DNA from: Nocardioides_C sp963700955
GTDB lineage: Bacteria > Actinomycetota > Actinomycetes > Propionibacteriales > Nocardioidaceae
Assembly (NCBI GenBank): GCA_963700955.1
Contig: CAVOZH010000008.1
Location: 62,001 to 126,000 of the forward strand
Direction: 5' to 3'
Length of the DNA stretch: 64,000 bases
Of this stretch, positions 57,233 to 64,000 are shown piece by piece. Below the pieces are notes generated by a model that was not told the origin of the DNA, made no database searches, and was given only the letters and a program-made list of their open reading frames with translations. Each line of letters starts with the position of its first letter. The first letter of the stretch is position 1. The position numbers and the translations under genes are program-made.

Positions 57233-58873
57233 TCACTCGTGGGCGACGCGCACGTCGAGCTCACCCTCGCCGTACTGCCGGCGGAGCACCTTCTTGTCGA
57301 ACTTGCCGACCGACGTACGTGGCACTGCCTTGATGAACGTCCAGGCATCGGGCAGCTGCCACTTCGCCATGTGGCCGGACAGAAACTCACGGAGATCCTC
57401 CGGGGTCACCTCGGAGCCTTCGCGAAGCACCACCGAGGCCAGCGGACGCTCCTGCCACTTCTCGTCGGGGATGCCGACCACCGCCGCCTCGACCACGTCG
57501 GGGTGGGCCATCAGCGCGTTCTCCAAGGCCACCGACGAGATCCACTCACCGCCTGACTTGATCACGTCCTTGGCGCGGTCGGTGAGGGTGATGTACCCCT
57601 TCTCGTCGAGGGTGCCCACGTCGCCGGTGCGTAGCCAGCCGTCGTGGAACTTGGCGGGGTCGTCGTCCTTGTAGTAACCGCCGGTGACCCACGGGCCGCG
57701 GACCTCGAGCTCACCGACCGCCTCGCCGTCGCGCGGCAGCTGCCCGGCGTCACCCATGATCCTGCCCTCGACGCCGGGAAGCAGCCGGCCCTGCGAGGCC
57801 CGGTAACGCCACATCTCATCGCCCTCCACCCCGAGTGGCGGAAGGCCGGCCGAGGCGACCGGTGAGGTCTCGGTCATGCCCCAGGCCTGGACCATGTGGA
57901 TCCCGTGCCGCTCCTCGAGCGCCTGCTGCAGCGCCACAGGCACCGCAGACCCGCCACACAGCACCAAGCGGAGAGACGACAGGTCGGTGCCGGGGTGCTC
58001 GTCGAGGTGGATGAGCACGTCGTTCCACACCGTCGGCACGGCGCCCGACACGGTCGGGCGGGCCTGTTCCATGAACCGCACGAGCGGCTCCGCCTGCAGC
58101 CAGCGGTCGGGCATGACCAGGGAGGCGCCGACCATCAGCGACGCGTAGGGCAGGCCCCAGGCGTTCGCGTGGAACATCGGCACGACCGGCAGCACCCGGT
58201 CCTCCCAGGTCAGTCCCGCGGTCACGCCCATGCCGACGGCCATGGAGTGCAGGTACGCCGAGCGGTGGCTGTAGACCACGCCTTTCGGGTTGCCGGTGGT
58301 GCCGCTGGTGTAGCACATCGCCGCGGCGTCGCGCTCGTCCACCTCGGGCCAGTCGAACGTGTCCGGCTGAGCCGCCAGCACCTCGTCGTACAGCAGCACC
58401 TCCTTGCCGTCGACCCGGAGAGAGTCGAGATCGGCCGAGGCCGCGTCCGGGCCCGCGACGAGCACATGACGCACGGTCTCGAACGTCGGGAGCAGGGGCG
58501 CCAGCAGACCGACGAGGGAGTCGTCGACGATGACCACCTGGTCCTCGGCGTGGTTGGCGATGTAGGTCAGCTGCTCGGGGAAGAGCCGGATGTTGAGGGT
58601 GTGCAGCACCGCGCCCATCGACGGCACCGCGAGGTACGCCTCCAGGTGCTCGGCGTTGTTCCACTGGAACGTGCCCACGCGCTGGTCGCCGGTGATTCCG
58701 AGGCCGCGCAGGGCGTTGGCGAGCCGGGCGGTCCGCCGGCCGAGCTCGGCGAAGGACTCGCGCCGCATGCCGTCGGCGGTAGCCGTGGCCACCTCGGCGT
58801 CGGAGTGCACGTCCATGGCATGGCGCATGATCGCGCCGATCGTCAGTGGGAAGTCCTGCATGGTGCTGAGCAT
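57233..58873 (-). CDS. Medium/long-chain acyl-CoA synthetase
   Basis: A 546-aa adenylate-forming ligase. Seen: phosphate loop CYTSGTTGNPKGVVYSH, VPMFHANAWGLPYASLMVGA, the adenine motif WGMTETSPVAS, DGWLRTGDVG, and the C-terminal lysine region PRTSVGKFDKKVLRRQY. It activates fatty acids for beta-oxidation or lipid synthesis. The ATG at 58873 fits the family opening (MQDFPLTIGAIMRHA). Three tandem TGTGACTGG units lie upstream in the promoter region. Confidence 0.93.
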   Translation of the reverse strand: MLSTMQDFPLTIGAIMRHAMDVHSDAEVATATADGMRRESFAELGRRTARLANALRGLGITGDQRVGTFQWNNAEHLEAYLAVPSMGAVLHTLNIRLFPEQLTYIANHAEDQVVIVDDSLVGLLAPLLPTFETVRHVLVAGPDAASADLDSLRVDGKEVLLYDEVLAAQPDTFDWPEVDERDAAAMCYTSGTTGNPKGVVYSHRSAYLHSMAVGMGVTAGLTWEDRVLPVVPMFHANAWGLPYASLMVGASLVMPDRWLQAEPLVRFMEQARPTVSGAVPTVWNDVLIHLDEHPGTDLSSLRLVLCGGSAVPVALQQALEERHGIHMVQAWGMTETSPVASAGLPPLGVEGDEMWRYRASQGRLLPGVEGRIMGDAGQLPRDGEAVGELEVRGPWVTGGYYKDDDPAKFHDGWLRTGDVGTLDEKGYITLTDRAKDVIKSGGEWISSVALENALMAHPDVVEAAVVGIPDEKWQERPLASVVLREGSEVTPEDLREFLSGHMAKWQLPDAWTFIKAVPRTSVGKFDKKVLRRQYGEGELDVRVAHE

Positions 58874-58953
58874 TGGTCTCTGCCTCCTCGGGACACGTCG
58901 TGCTGAGATCGTGCCGTATCGACGTGACCGGCACCACACCACCGCCTCGCCAC

Positions 58954-58980
58954 TGTGACTGGTGTGACTGGTGTGACTAG
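58954..58980. repeat. Three 9-bp tandem repeats in a divergent promoter region
   Basis: TGTGACTGG, TGTGACTGG, TGTGACTAG in direct succession, between the acyl-CoA synthetase and the 192-aa gene. Possible iterons for a regulator, or simple slippage. Confidence 0.8.
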
Positions 58981-59054
58981 TTTCGGGAAACCTCGGACGA
59001 GTCGCCGACCTGCTACCTACCCTTGTCACATTGCTTGATCTGAGGGGAGCGGCC

Positions 59055-59633
59055 ATGGCTCGGGTGGCACTTCGGGACTCTCTGCGCGCAGGCCGCCGCA
59101 TCGACCTGGCAGAGCGCCGCAGGCGTGAGTTCCGCAATGTGCGGCACCCGTGGAAGCCAGACCTGCGTGTCGAGCGAATCCTCGTGTCTCACAGCGGAAT
59201 CCACGTGGTCACCGCGCTCCGCGGGGAGGACCCGTCGACCGACGCGGTGCTGGCCTCGCGGGTGGTCTCCCTCAGCCGGAGCGCCGCCGACGTGGTGTCG
59301 GCCCTGCTGCCGCAGCGGTACCGCGGTCGGGTCCGCCCGGTCCTCTGCAGCACGGACGACGTGGGCATGGCCGAGCTCGTCGATAACGTCCTGCTCACCT
59401 CGCCGACGACCCTCGAGCACATCGTGAGGTACTCGCCGGTGGTCCTCTCCACCTCGGAGATCAACGAGGTCGCGCTCCGGCTCGACGCGCGCCTCGAGCC
59501 GTTCCCGCTGCCGGCCCCGAAGATGCCAAGCCGTTGGAACCGTCCGCGAGCGGTCCTCGCGGCGCTCCTGGCGGCGGCCGGTGCCGGAGCCGTGATCGCA
59601 GAGCAGATGGGTGCCGTCCGGCTGCCGTGGTGA
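59055..59633 (+). CDS. Membrane-anchored protein with NERD-like region
   Basis: A 192-aa protein. The middle (RVERILVSHSGIHVVTALRG, RPVLCSTDD, RYSPVVLSTSEINEVALRLD) resembles NERD nuclease-related domains, but the acidic-lysine catalytic residues of that fold are not evident, so it may be inactive. A C-terminal hydrophobic helix (about residues 165-182) suggests membrane attachment. GAGGGGA lies about 7 nt before the chosen ATG. The family assignment is tentative. Confidence 0.75.
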   Translation: MARVALRDSLRAGRRIDLAERRRREFRNVRHPWKPDLRVERILVSHSGIHVVTALRGEDPSTDAVLASRVVSLSRSAADVVSALLPQRYRGRVRPVLCSTDDVGMAELVDNVLLTSPTTLEHIVRYSPVVLSTSEINEVALRLDARLEPFPLPAPKMPSRWNRPRAVLAALLAAAGAGAVIAEQMGAVRLPW

Positions 59634-59649
59634 ATGGCAGGCTGCTGCC

Positions 59650-60318
59650 ATGACGCGACGCTTCGAGCCGGTCCCCGACGCAAGGCCCGAGGACGACCCG
59701 TGGCCGCAGATGGCCTGGCCGGTCGACCCCGAGGCACGGTTGACCGGGCGGGCCGTGGAGCTGTCGCTGGTCGACCTCGCCCGTGACGGCGAGGAGCTCT
59801 TCGCCGCGCTCGACCACGACGAGGTGTGGACACACGTTGCCGGTCGCCCCGCGAGCGCGGAGGAGTACGTCGACCAGCTCGATCGCGCTCTGGCGACGGG
59901 ACGACTGCCCTGGGTGGTCCGGCTGCGCGAGCCGATCCGGGGCCTTCCCGCCGGGGCGGTCGTGGGGACCTCGTCGTACCTCGACGTCTCCCTGAGGGAC
60001 GCCCGGCTGGAGCTCGGCTCGACCGCCTACGCCCCCGCTGTCTGGGGCACCGCGGTCAACCCCGAGACGAAGCTGCTCCTGCTCGAGCACGCCTTCGAGA
60101 CGCTCGGGGTCGGAAGGGTCCAGCTCAAGACAGACGTGCGCAACGTGCGTTCGCAGCAGGCGATCGCAAGGCTCGGCGCTCGCTACGAGGGCACGCTGCG
60201 TCGGTACCAGCGGCGTGCCGACGGGACGATGCGGGACACGGTGATGTTCTCGGTGACTGCCGAGGAATGGCCTCGCGTGCGAGGGAGCCTGCGTGAGCGG
60301 CTCCCGGATCCGCGCTGA
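59650..60318 (+). CDS. GNAT family acetyltransferase (RimJ/RimL-like)
   Basis: A 222-aa acetyltransferase: ELGSTAYAPAVWGTAVNPET, the helix KLLLLEHAFETLGVGRVQLK and VRNVRSQQAIARLGARYEGT are the standard RimJ/RimL landmarks. It may acetylate protein N-termini or small molecules. It lies 16 bp after the NERD-like gene. Confidence 0.92.
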   Translation: MTRRFEPVPDARPEDDPWPQMAWPVDPEARLTGRAVELSLVDLARDGEELFAALDHDEVWTHVAGRPASAEEYVDQLDRALATGRLPWVVRLREPIRGLPAGAVVGTSSYLDVSLRDARLELGSTAYAPAVWGTAVNPETKLLLLEHAFETLGVGRVQLKTDVRNVRSQQAIARLGARYEGTLRRYQRRADGTMRDTVMFSVTAEEWPRVRGSLRERLPDPR

Positions 60319-60371
60319 CCGACGCGCAGCGCGCCGTCCGTATTGCCGTGGCGACTGTCGGTCGCCGGCCC

Positions 60372-60377
60372 TAGCCT
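60372..60377 (+). promoter_or_regulatory. -10 element of the DinB gene
   Basis: TAGCCT ends 7 nt before the ATG at 60385; leaderless start likely. Confidence 0.5.
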
Positions 60378-60384
60378 GACCGTC

Positions 60385-60915
60385 ATGACCGACCCCGAGT
60401 TCCCACAAGCAACCGATCGACATGACCCGCCCTTCGTCGCAGGGGAACGGGAGATGCTCGACTCCTGGCTGGAGTTCCACCGCGCGACCCTTCTCTACAA
60501 GTGCGAGGGCCTGACCGAGGCGCAGCTCAAGACGCGGTCGGTCCCGCCCTCGTCGTTGAGCCTGCTCGGACTCGTACGCCACATGACCGAGGTGGAGCGG
60601 GGCTGGTTCCGCCGGGTCCTGGTCGGCGAGGACGTGAAGCCCCTGTACTACTCGGAGGACAACGAGGACGGGGACTTCGACGACGTCGACACCGCCGATA
60701 TGGCGGGCGACATGGGGCGGTTCCGCGAGGAGGTCGATCACTGCCGCCGGGTCGCAGCCGAGCACCCTGACCTCGACACGATCGCCAAGCGTGCCCGTCG
60801 AGGACGACAGGTCTCACTTCGCTGGATCTACGTGCACATGATCGAGGAGTACGCCCGCCACAACGGTCACGCCGACTTCCTCCGCGAGCGCATCGACGGA
60901 GCCACCGGAGACTGA
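60385..60915 (+). CDS. DinB family (DUF664) mycothiol-transferase-like protein
   Basis: A 176-aa four-helix protein with the three-histidine metal site of DinB enzymes (LLGLVRHMTEVERGWF, then YVHMIEEYARHNGHADFLRE). Actinobacterial DUF664 members are thought to be mycothiol-dependent transferases. The substrate is unknown, and it stands alone. Confidence 0.92.
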   Translation: MTDPEFPQATDRHDPPFVAGEREMLDSWLEFHRATLLYKCEGLTEAQLKTRSVPPSSLSLLGLVRHMTEVERGWFRRVLVGEDVKPLYYSEDNEDGDFDDVDTADMAGDMGRFREEVDHCRRVAAEHPDLDTIAKRARRGRQVSLRWIYVHMIEEYARHNGHADFLRERIDGATGD

Positions 60916-60986
60916 GGCGGCGACGGCTCCGTCTCGATGGGCTCGCGGGAATCGGACGGCCCGGCCCTGATGCAGCAGGTCGACCG

Positions 60987-61502
60987 TCACTCCTTGACCG
61001 GGACCACCACCTCGTTACGCCTGCGGAACCACGGCGTCCACGGCGGATCGAAGCGTGCATAGCGAGGGGGCCCGACGACCTCCAGCCCGGCCGCTTCGAG
61101 TGCGGTCAGGAGCTGCGACGTCTTCCGCTCGTAGGACCGGCGCGACCACCGCCCTGAGAACCGAAGAGCGGCCGCTGTCTGCGCGGGTACGGCGCGGGTG
61201 TGAACACGCGGGTCCAACGGGTCGGGGAGGTCCTCCACGCTGATGTCCGCGGGCATCACGAAGCCGACGACGAAACGCTGTGTCTGCGGGTCCTGCTCCT
61301 GGACGACGGGCGCGGTCATCGCGACCTTCCGGGCCGGACGGTTGTGACCACCGATGTAGCGGGCGAGCCGAGGGAAGGCCAGGTTGCCCGCGAGCTCGAA
61401 GGGGCCGCTCGTCTCGATCTCGGCCACGAGGTGGGCCGGGTAGCGACGTACCTCGAACTCGGGGTACTTCGCGACGACGTCATACGGTTGCTGTTCGGTC
61501 AT
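60987..61502 (-). CDS. SOUL family heme-binding protein
   Basis: A 171-aa SOUL/HBP-fold protein (PEFEVRRYPAHLVAEIETSG, KVAMTAPVVQEQ, RFVVGFVMP, RRNEVVVPVKE). The family binds heme or porphyrin; the role in actinobacteria is unclear. The ATG at 61502 is favoured over 61526. It diverges from the two-component system. Confidence 0.9.
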   Translation of the reverse strand: MTEQQPYDVVAKYPEFEVRRYPAHLVAEIETSGPFELAGNLAFPRLARYIGGHNRPARKVAMTAPVVQEQDPQTQRFVVGFVMPADISVEDLPDPLDPRVHTRAVPAQTAAALRFSGRWSRRSYERKTSQLLTALEAAGLEVVGPPRYARFDPPWTPWFRRRNEVVVPVKE

Positions 61503-61584
61503 GTCACATGCTCCTGTCGCCCTCAACGGTACGGCGACCCATCGCGGTTGACTTGCGTTCGGGCTAGGCCGGCCCCACTGGTCC

Positions 61585-61602
61585 TCACAGGGTGTTCACA
61601 GG
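61585..61602 (+). promoter_or_regulatory. 11-bp-phased direct repeat upstream of the response regulator
   Basis: TCACAGG at 61585-61591 and again at 61596-61602, one helical turn apart, as expected for an OmpR-type dimer site; probable autoregulation. Confidence 0.6.
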
Positions 61603-61634
61603 TAACACCCAGGAACCCGTGTGCCTGCTGGGGC

Positions 61635-62372
61635 ATGCTGAGACGCGTGAACCAACAGAGCGTCAGCCTGACGCGCGCCGACGGTGCCCCCTTGCGGGTG
61701 CTCGTCGTGGACGACGAGCCGAACATCGCCGAGCTCCTCAGCATGGCTCTGCGTTATGAGGGCTGGGAGACCAACGTCGCGCACACCGGCTCGAAGGCGG
61801 TGTCGGTGGCGAAGAAGGTGCGGCCGGACGCCGTCGTACTCGACGTCATGCTCCCCGACTTCGACGGGATGGAGGTCATGCGGCGGGTGCGTGAGCACGT
61901 CGCGGACGTCCCGGTCCTGTTCCTGACCGCACGGGACTCGGTGGAGGACCGCATCGCCGGGCTGACCGCGGGCGGTGACGACTACGTGACCAAGCCGTTC
62001 AGTCTCGAGGAGGTCGTCGCACGGCTTCGCGGCCTGATGCGCAGGGCCGGCGCGACCGACCGCCGCGAGAGCTCGGTGCTCACCGTCGGCGACCTGACCC
62101 TCGACGAGGACAGCCACGAGGTCCACCGGGCGGGGGAGGAGATCACCCTCACCGCGACGGAGTTCGAGCTGCTGCGCTTCCTCATGCGCAACCCGAGGCG
62201 GGTCTTGTCGAAGGCGCAGATCCTCGACCGGGTCTGGAACTACGACTTCGGTGGTCAGGCGAACGTGGTGGAGCTCTACATCTCCTACCTGCGCAAGAAG
62301 GTCGACGCCGGGCGGGAGCCGATGATCCACACCATGCGTGGCGCGGGGTACGTCCTCAAGCCGGCGGCTTAG
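61635..62372 (+). CDS. OmpR/PhoB-type response regulator
   Basis: A 245-aa regulator. The receiver domain (about residues 20-135) has acidic VVDDEPN, phospho-acceptor Asp70 in VVLDVMLPD and the conserved TKPFS lysine. The C-terminal winged helix (LTATEFELLRFLMRNPRRVL, NVVELYISYLRKKVD) is typical of OmpR. A GTG at 61647 is an alternative start. The kinase gene follows after 1 nt. Confidence 0.95.
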   Translation: MLRRVNQQSVSLTRADGAPLRVLVVDDEPNIAELLSMALRYEGWETNVAHTGSKAVSVAKKVRPDAVVLDVMLPDFDGMEVMRRVREHVADVPVLFLTARDSVEDRIAGLTAGGDDYVTKPFSLEEVVARLRGLMRRAGATDRRESSVLTVGDLTLDEDSHEVHRAGEEITLTATEFELLRFLMRNPRRVLSKAQILDRVWNYDFGGQANVVELYISYLRKKVDAGREPMIHTMRGAGYVLKPAA

Positions 62373-62373
62373 C

Positions 62374-63873
62374 GTGCGCAGGCTCCTGCCCTCATCCCTG
62401 ACCGGGCGGCTCGTCGTCACGGCGGTGGCCCTGGTGGCGCTGGTCAGCCTCCTGATCGCGACAGCGACCACCGTGGCGATCCGTTCCTACCTCCTGAACC
62501 AGCTCGACCATCAGGTGAAGGAGTCCGCGCTCCGGGCGGTGGTCGCCTTTCGTGAGGGTCGGCCCCCGCCGCCCCGTGAACAGCGTCGCGACCACGACGA
62601 GCCGGAGGCGCCCGAGATCGAGGCCGCCTTCGGGCAGAGATCGGGCACCGTCACCGCGTACATCACCCCGACCGTCGCGGGTGGCGAGGTGATCACCTCC
62701 AGCGGCGACCGCAAGGACCTCTCGGCCAGGACACTCGGCACCCTCCGTGCCGTGCCGTCGGACGGGCATGCGCAGACCGTGGAGCTTCCCGGCCTGGGGA
62801 ACTACCGCGTCCTCGGCACCGACGCGGGTGGAACCGTCGTCGTCACCGGCCTGCCCACGGGCGAGGCCGACAACACCGTGGGCAGCCTGGTCGGCTTGGA
62901 GCTCGCTTTCACCGCCCTCGGCATCTTCGCTGCCGGAGGCGCTGCACTTCTGCTCGTGCGGCATCAGCTCCGGCCGCTGAGGGAGGTGGCGCAGACAGCG
63001 CACGAGGTCGCGGTACTTCCGCTCTCCACCGGTGAGATCGGGGTGACCGCCCGGGTGCCGGAGGGTCTCACCGACGAGCGGACCGAGGTGGGGCAGGTCG
63101 GGGCGGCGCTCAACACGCTGCTCGGCCACGTCGAGCGGGCGCTCGACGCGCGGCACCGTAGCGAGCTGCAGGTGCGGCAGTTCGTCGCGGACGCGTCGCA
63201 CGAGCTGCGGACTCCGCTCGCCACGATCCAGGGGTACGCCGAGCTCAGCCGACGTGCTCACCCCCGCGACGCGGACCTGCTGACCCAGGCGATGGCGAAG
63301 GTGCAGAGCGAGGCGACCCGGATGTCCTCGCTCGTGGAGGACCTGCTGCTGCTGGCCCGGCTGGACGCCGGACGACCTCTCGAGCGGCACGACGTCGACC
63401 TCACCAAGATGGCGCTCGAGTCGGTCGGCGACGCCCGCGTCGTCGCGCCGGAACACCGATGGGCGCTCGAGCTCGCGGAGGAGCCGGTCACGGTCGTCGG
63501 CGACGAACAGCGCCTGCACCAGGTGTTGGCCAACCTGCTCAGCAACGCGCGACGGCACACGCCGGCAGGAACCACCGTGACAGTGGGTGTGCACCCATCG
63601 GCAGACGACACCGCCGCCCTCCTGACCGTTCGCGACAACGGCCCCGGCATCCCGGCCGCGTTGCAGAGCAGCGTCTTCGAGCGGTTCACCCGCGGTGACT
63701 CCGCTCGCACCCGCGAGTCGGGCGGCGCTGGCCTGGGGCTCTCCTTGGTGCAGGCGATCACCGAGGCCCACGGCGGTGACATCCGGGTCAGCTCGCAGCC
63801 GGGCTCGACCTGTTTCACCCTGACGCTGCCCCGGCGTGGACCCGACGCGGACGGCGAGCGACCCGGCTCCTGA
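62374..63873 (+). CDS. HAMP-containing sensor histidine kinase
   Basis: A 499-aa kinase: TM1 (about 13-36), an extracytoplasmic sensor of about 135 residues, TM2 (about 172-194), HAMP, phospho-acceptor His276 in VADASHELRTPL, N-box HQVLANLLSNARRH, G1 VRDNGPGIP and G2 GGAGLGLSLVQ. It is the partner of the upstream regulator (1-nt gap). The sensor loop contains a proline/arginine-rich acidic stretch; the signal is unknown. Confidence 0.95.
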   Translation: MRRLLPSSLTGRLVVTAVALVALVSLLIATATTVAIRSYLLNQLDHQVKESALRAVVAFREGRPPPPREQRRDHDEPEAPEIEAAFGQRSGTVTAYITPTVAGGEVITSSGDRKDLSARTLGTLRAVPSDGHAQTVELPGLGNYRVLGTDAGGTVVVTGLPTGEADNTVGSLVGLELAFTALGIFAAGGAALLLVRHQLRPLREVAQTAHEVAVLPLSTGEIGVTARVPEGLTDERTEVGQVGAALNTLLGHVERALDARHRSELQVRQFVADASHELRTPLATIQGYAELSRRAHPRDADLLTQAMAKVQSEATRMSSLVEDLLLLARLDAGRPLERHDVDLTKMALESVGDARVVAPEHRWALELAEEPVTVVGDEQRLHQVLANLLSNARRHTPAGTTVTVGVHPSADDTAALLTVRDNGPGIPAALQSSVFERFTRGDSARTRESGGAGLGLSLVQAITEAHGGDIRVSSQPGSTCFTLTLPRRGPDADGERPGS

Positions 63874-63888
63874 CAGCGGGCTCACAGG
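63871..63888 (+). promoter_or_regulatory. Second 11-bp-phased repeat, upstream of the last gene
   Basis: TGACAGC at 63871-63877 and TCACAGG at 63882-63888 repeat the spacing and sequence seen before the response regulator, suggesting the next gene belongs to the same regulon. Confidence 0.5.
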
Positions 63889-63931
63889 TTGCTCATTCCT
63901 TCGGCTCAGCCGACTCGGTCACCATCGGGAC

Positions 63932-64000
63932 ATGACCGAGAAGGGGCCAGGCATGAACGAACGGGACGAACCGCACAGCGGCTCTCGGTGGGAACCGTCG
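63932..64000 (+). CDS. Start of an unidentified gene, cut by the window end
   Basis: Twenty-three codons from ATG 63932 (polar, charged N-terminus with a second ATG at 63953). The product cannot be identified from this. In actinobacteria a membrane-linked HtrA/PepD-type serine protease often follows such a two-component pair and begins with a polar cytoplasmic tail, which would fit, but this is inference from position. Confidence 0.5.
   Translation, partial: MTEKGPGMNERDEPHSGSRWEPS

Noticed and set aside
1..64000. CRISPR arrays, insertion sequences, prophage, rRNA operons, integration sites
   Set aside because: No regularly spaced repeats, transposase or integrase motifs, phage genes or rRNA sequence seen on either strand.

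Overview
The window comes from a high-GC Gram-positive actinobacterium, most likely of the Nocardioidaceae (Nocardioides-like). Supporting evidence: very high GC with strong GC3 bias; many GTG starts; leaderless promoters (TANNNT 6-8 nt before the start codon); actinobacterial families (DUF3039, DUF3048, DUF2017, DUF3618, maleylpyruvate-isomerase and DinB mycothiol-type proteins, an F420-type LLM oxidoreductase); and the Mec/CysO/CysM cysteine pathway. I see no rRNA, insertion sequence, prophage or CRISPR array. It reads as ordinary chromosome, densely coding on both strands.

Layout. 1-8.2 kb: a patatin remnant with a DUF2231 gene, a TetR/zapE divergon, a PRC-MgtE_N/NRAMP metal-transport pair, and a persulfide-detoxification operon (MBL-rhodanese, rhodanese, TSUP exporter) behind two CsoR/CstR-type operators. 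8.3-19.3 kb: HIT protein, methyltransferase, RsbW-like kinase, FabG, a c-di-AMP riboswitch before an NlpC/P60 hydrolase, a DUF3048 lipoprotein, a TetR with a 28-bp palindrome, malic enzyme, YqgE, DUF3039, a helicase and IclR. 19.6-29.4 kb: tyrosine/homogentisate catabolism (Lrp regulator, HPD, FahA, an uncharacterised 303-aa gene, HmgA), interrupted by an amino-acid ABC importer and a MEDS/ATPase sensor. 29.4-35.2 kb: 5'-nucleotidase, enoyl-CoA hydratase preceded by an acyl-CoA ligase scar, and an ArsR/MFS divergon.

35.2-44.5 kb is the conserved actinobacterial block pncA, pncB, clpS, DUF2017, mec, cysO, cysM, murI, MBL phosphodiesterase, rph, rdgB, with plsC and a GyrI-like gene inserted. 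44.5-53.3 kb: a tRNA with a UAG anticodon, bcp, a Nur-box-controlled nickel/cobalt ECF transporter (M-N-Q-O), DUF3618 and a GroES-like gene. 53.4-64 kb: an exported N-acyl amidohydrolase, LLM oxidoreductase, acyl-CoA synthetase, GNAT, DinB and SOUL genes, and an OmpR-type two-component system ending at a probable target gene.

Three points stand out. (1) At least six loci are scars or shortened genes: termini remain but the interior is missing (patatin, SRPBCC, acyl-CoA ligase, GH15, a 73-aa protein), or only an internal piece survives (LuxR). (2) The homogentisate cluster has no glutathione-type isomerase and carries an unknown gene translationally coupled to fahA, a candidate for the missing step. 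(3) Regulatory DNA is unusually legible: perfect palindromes, divergent promoters sharing -10 elements, and 11-bp-phased direct repeats.
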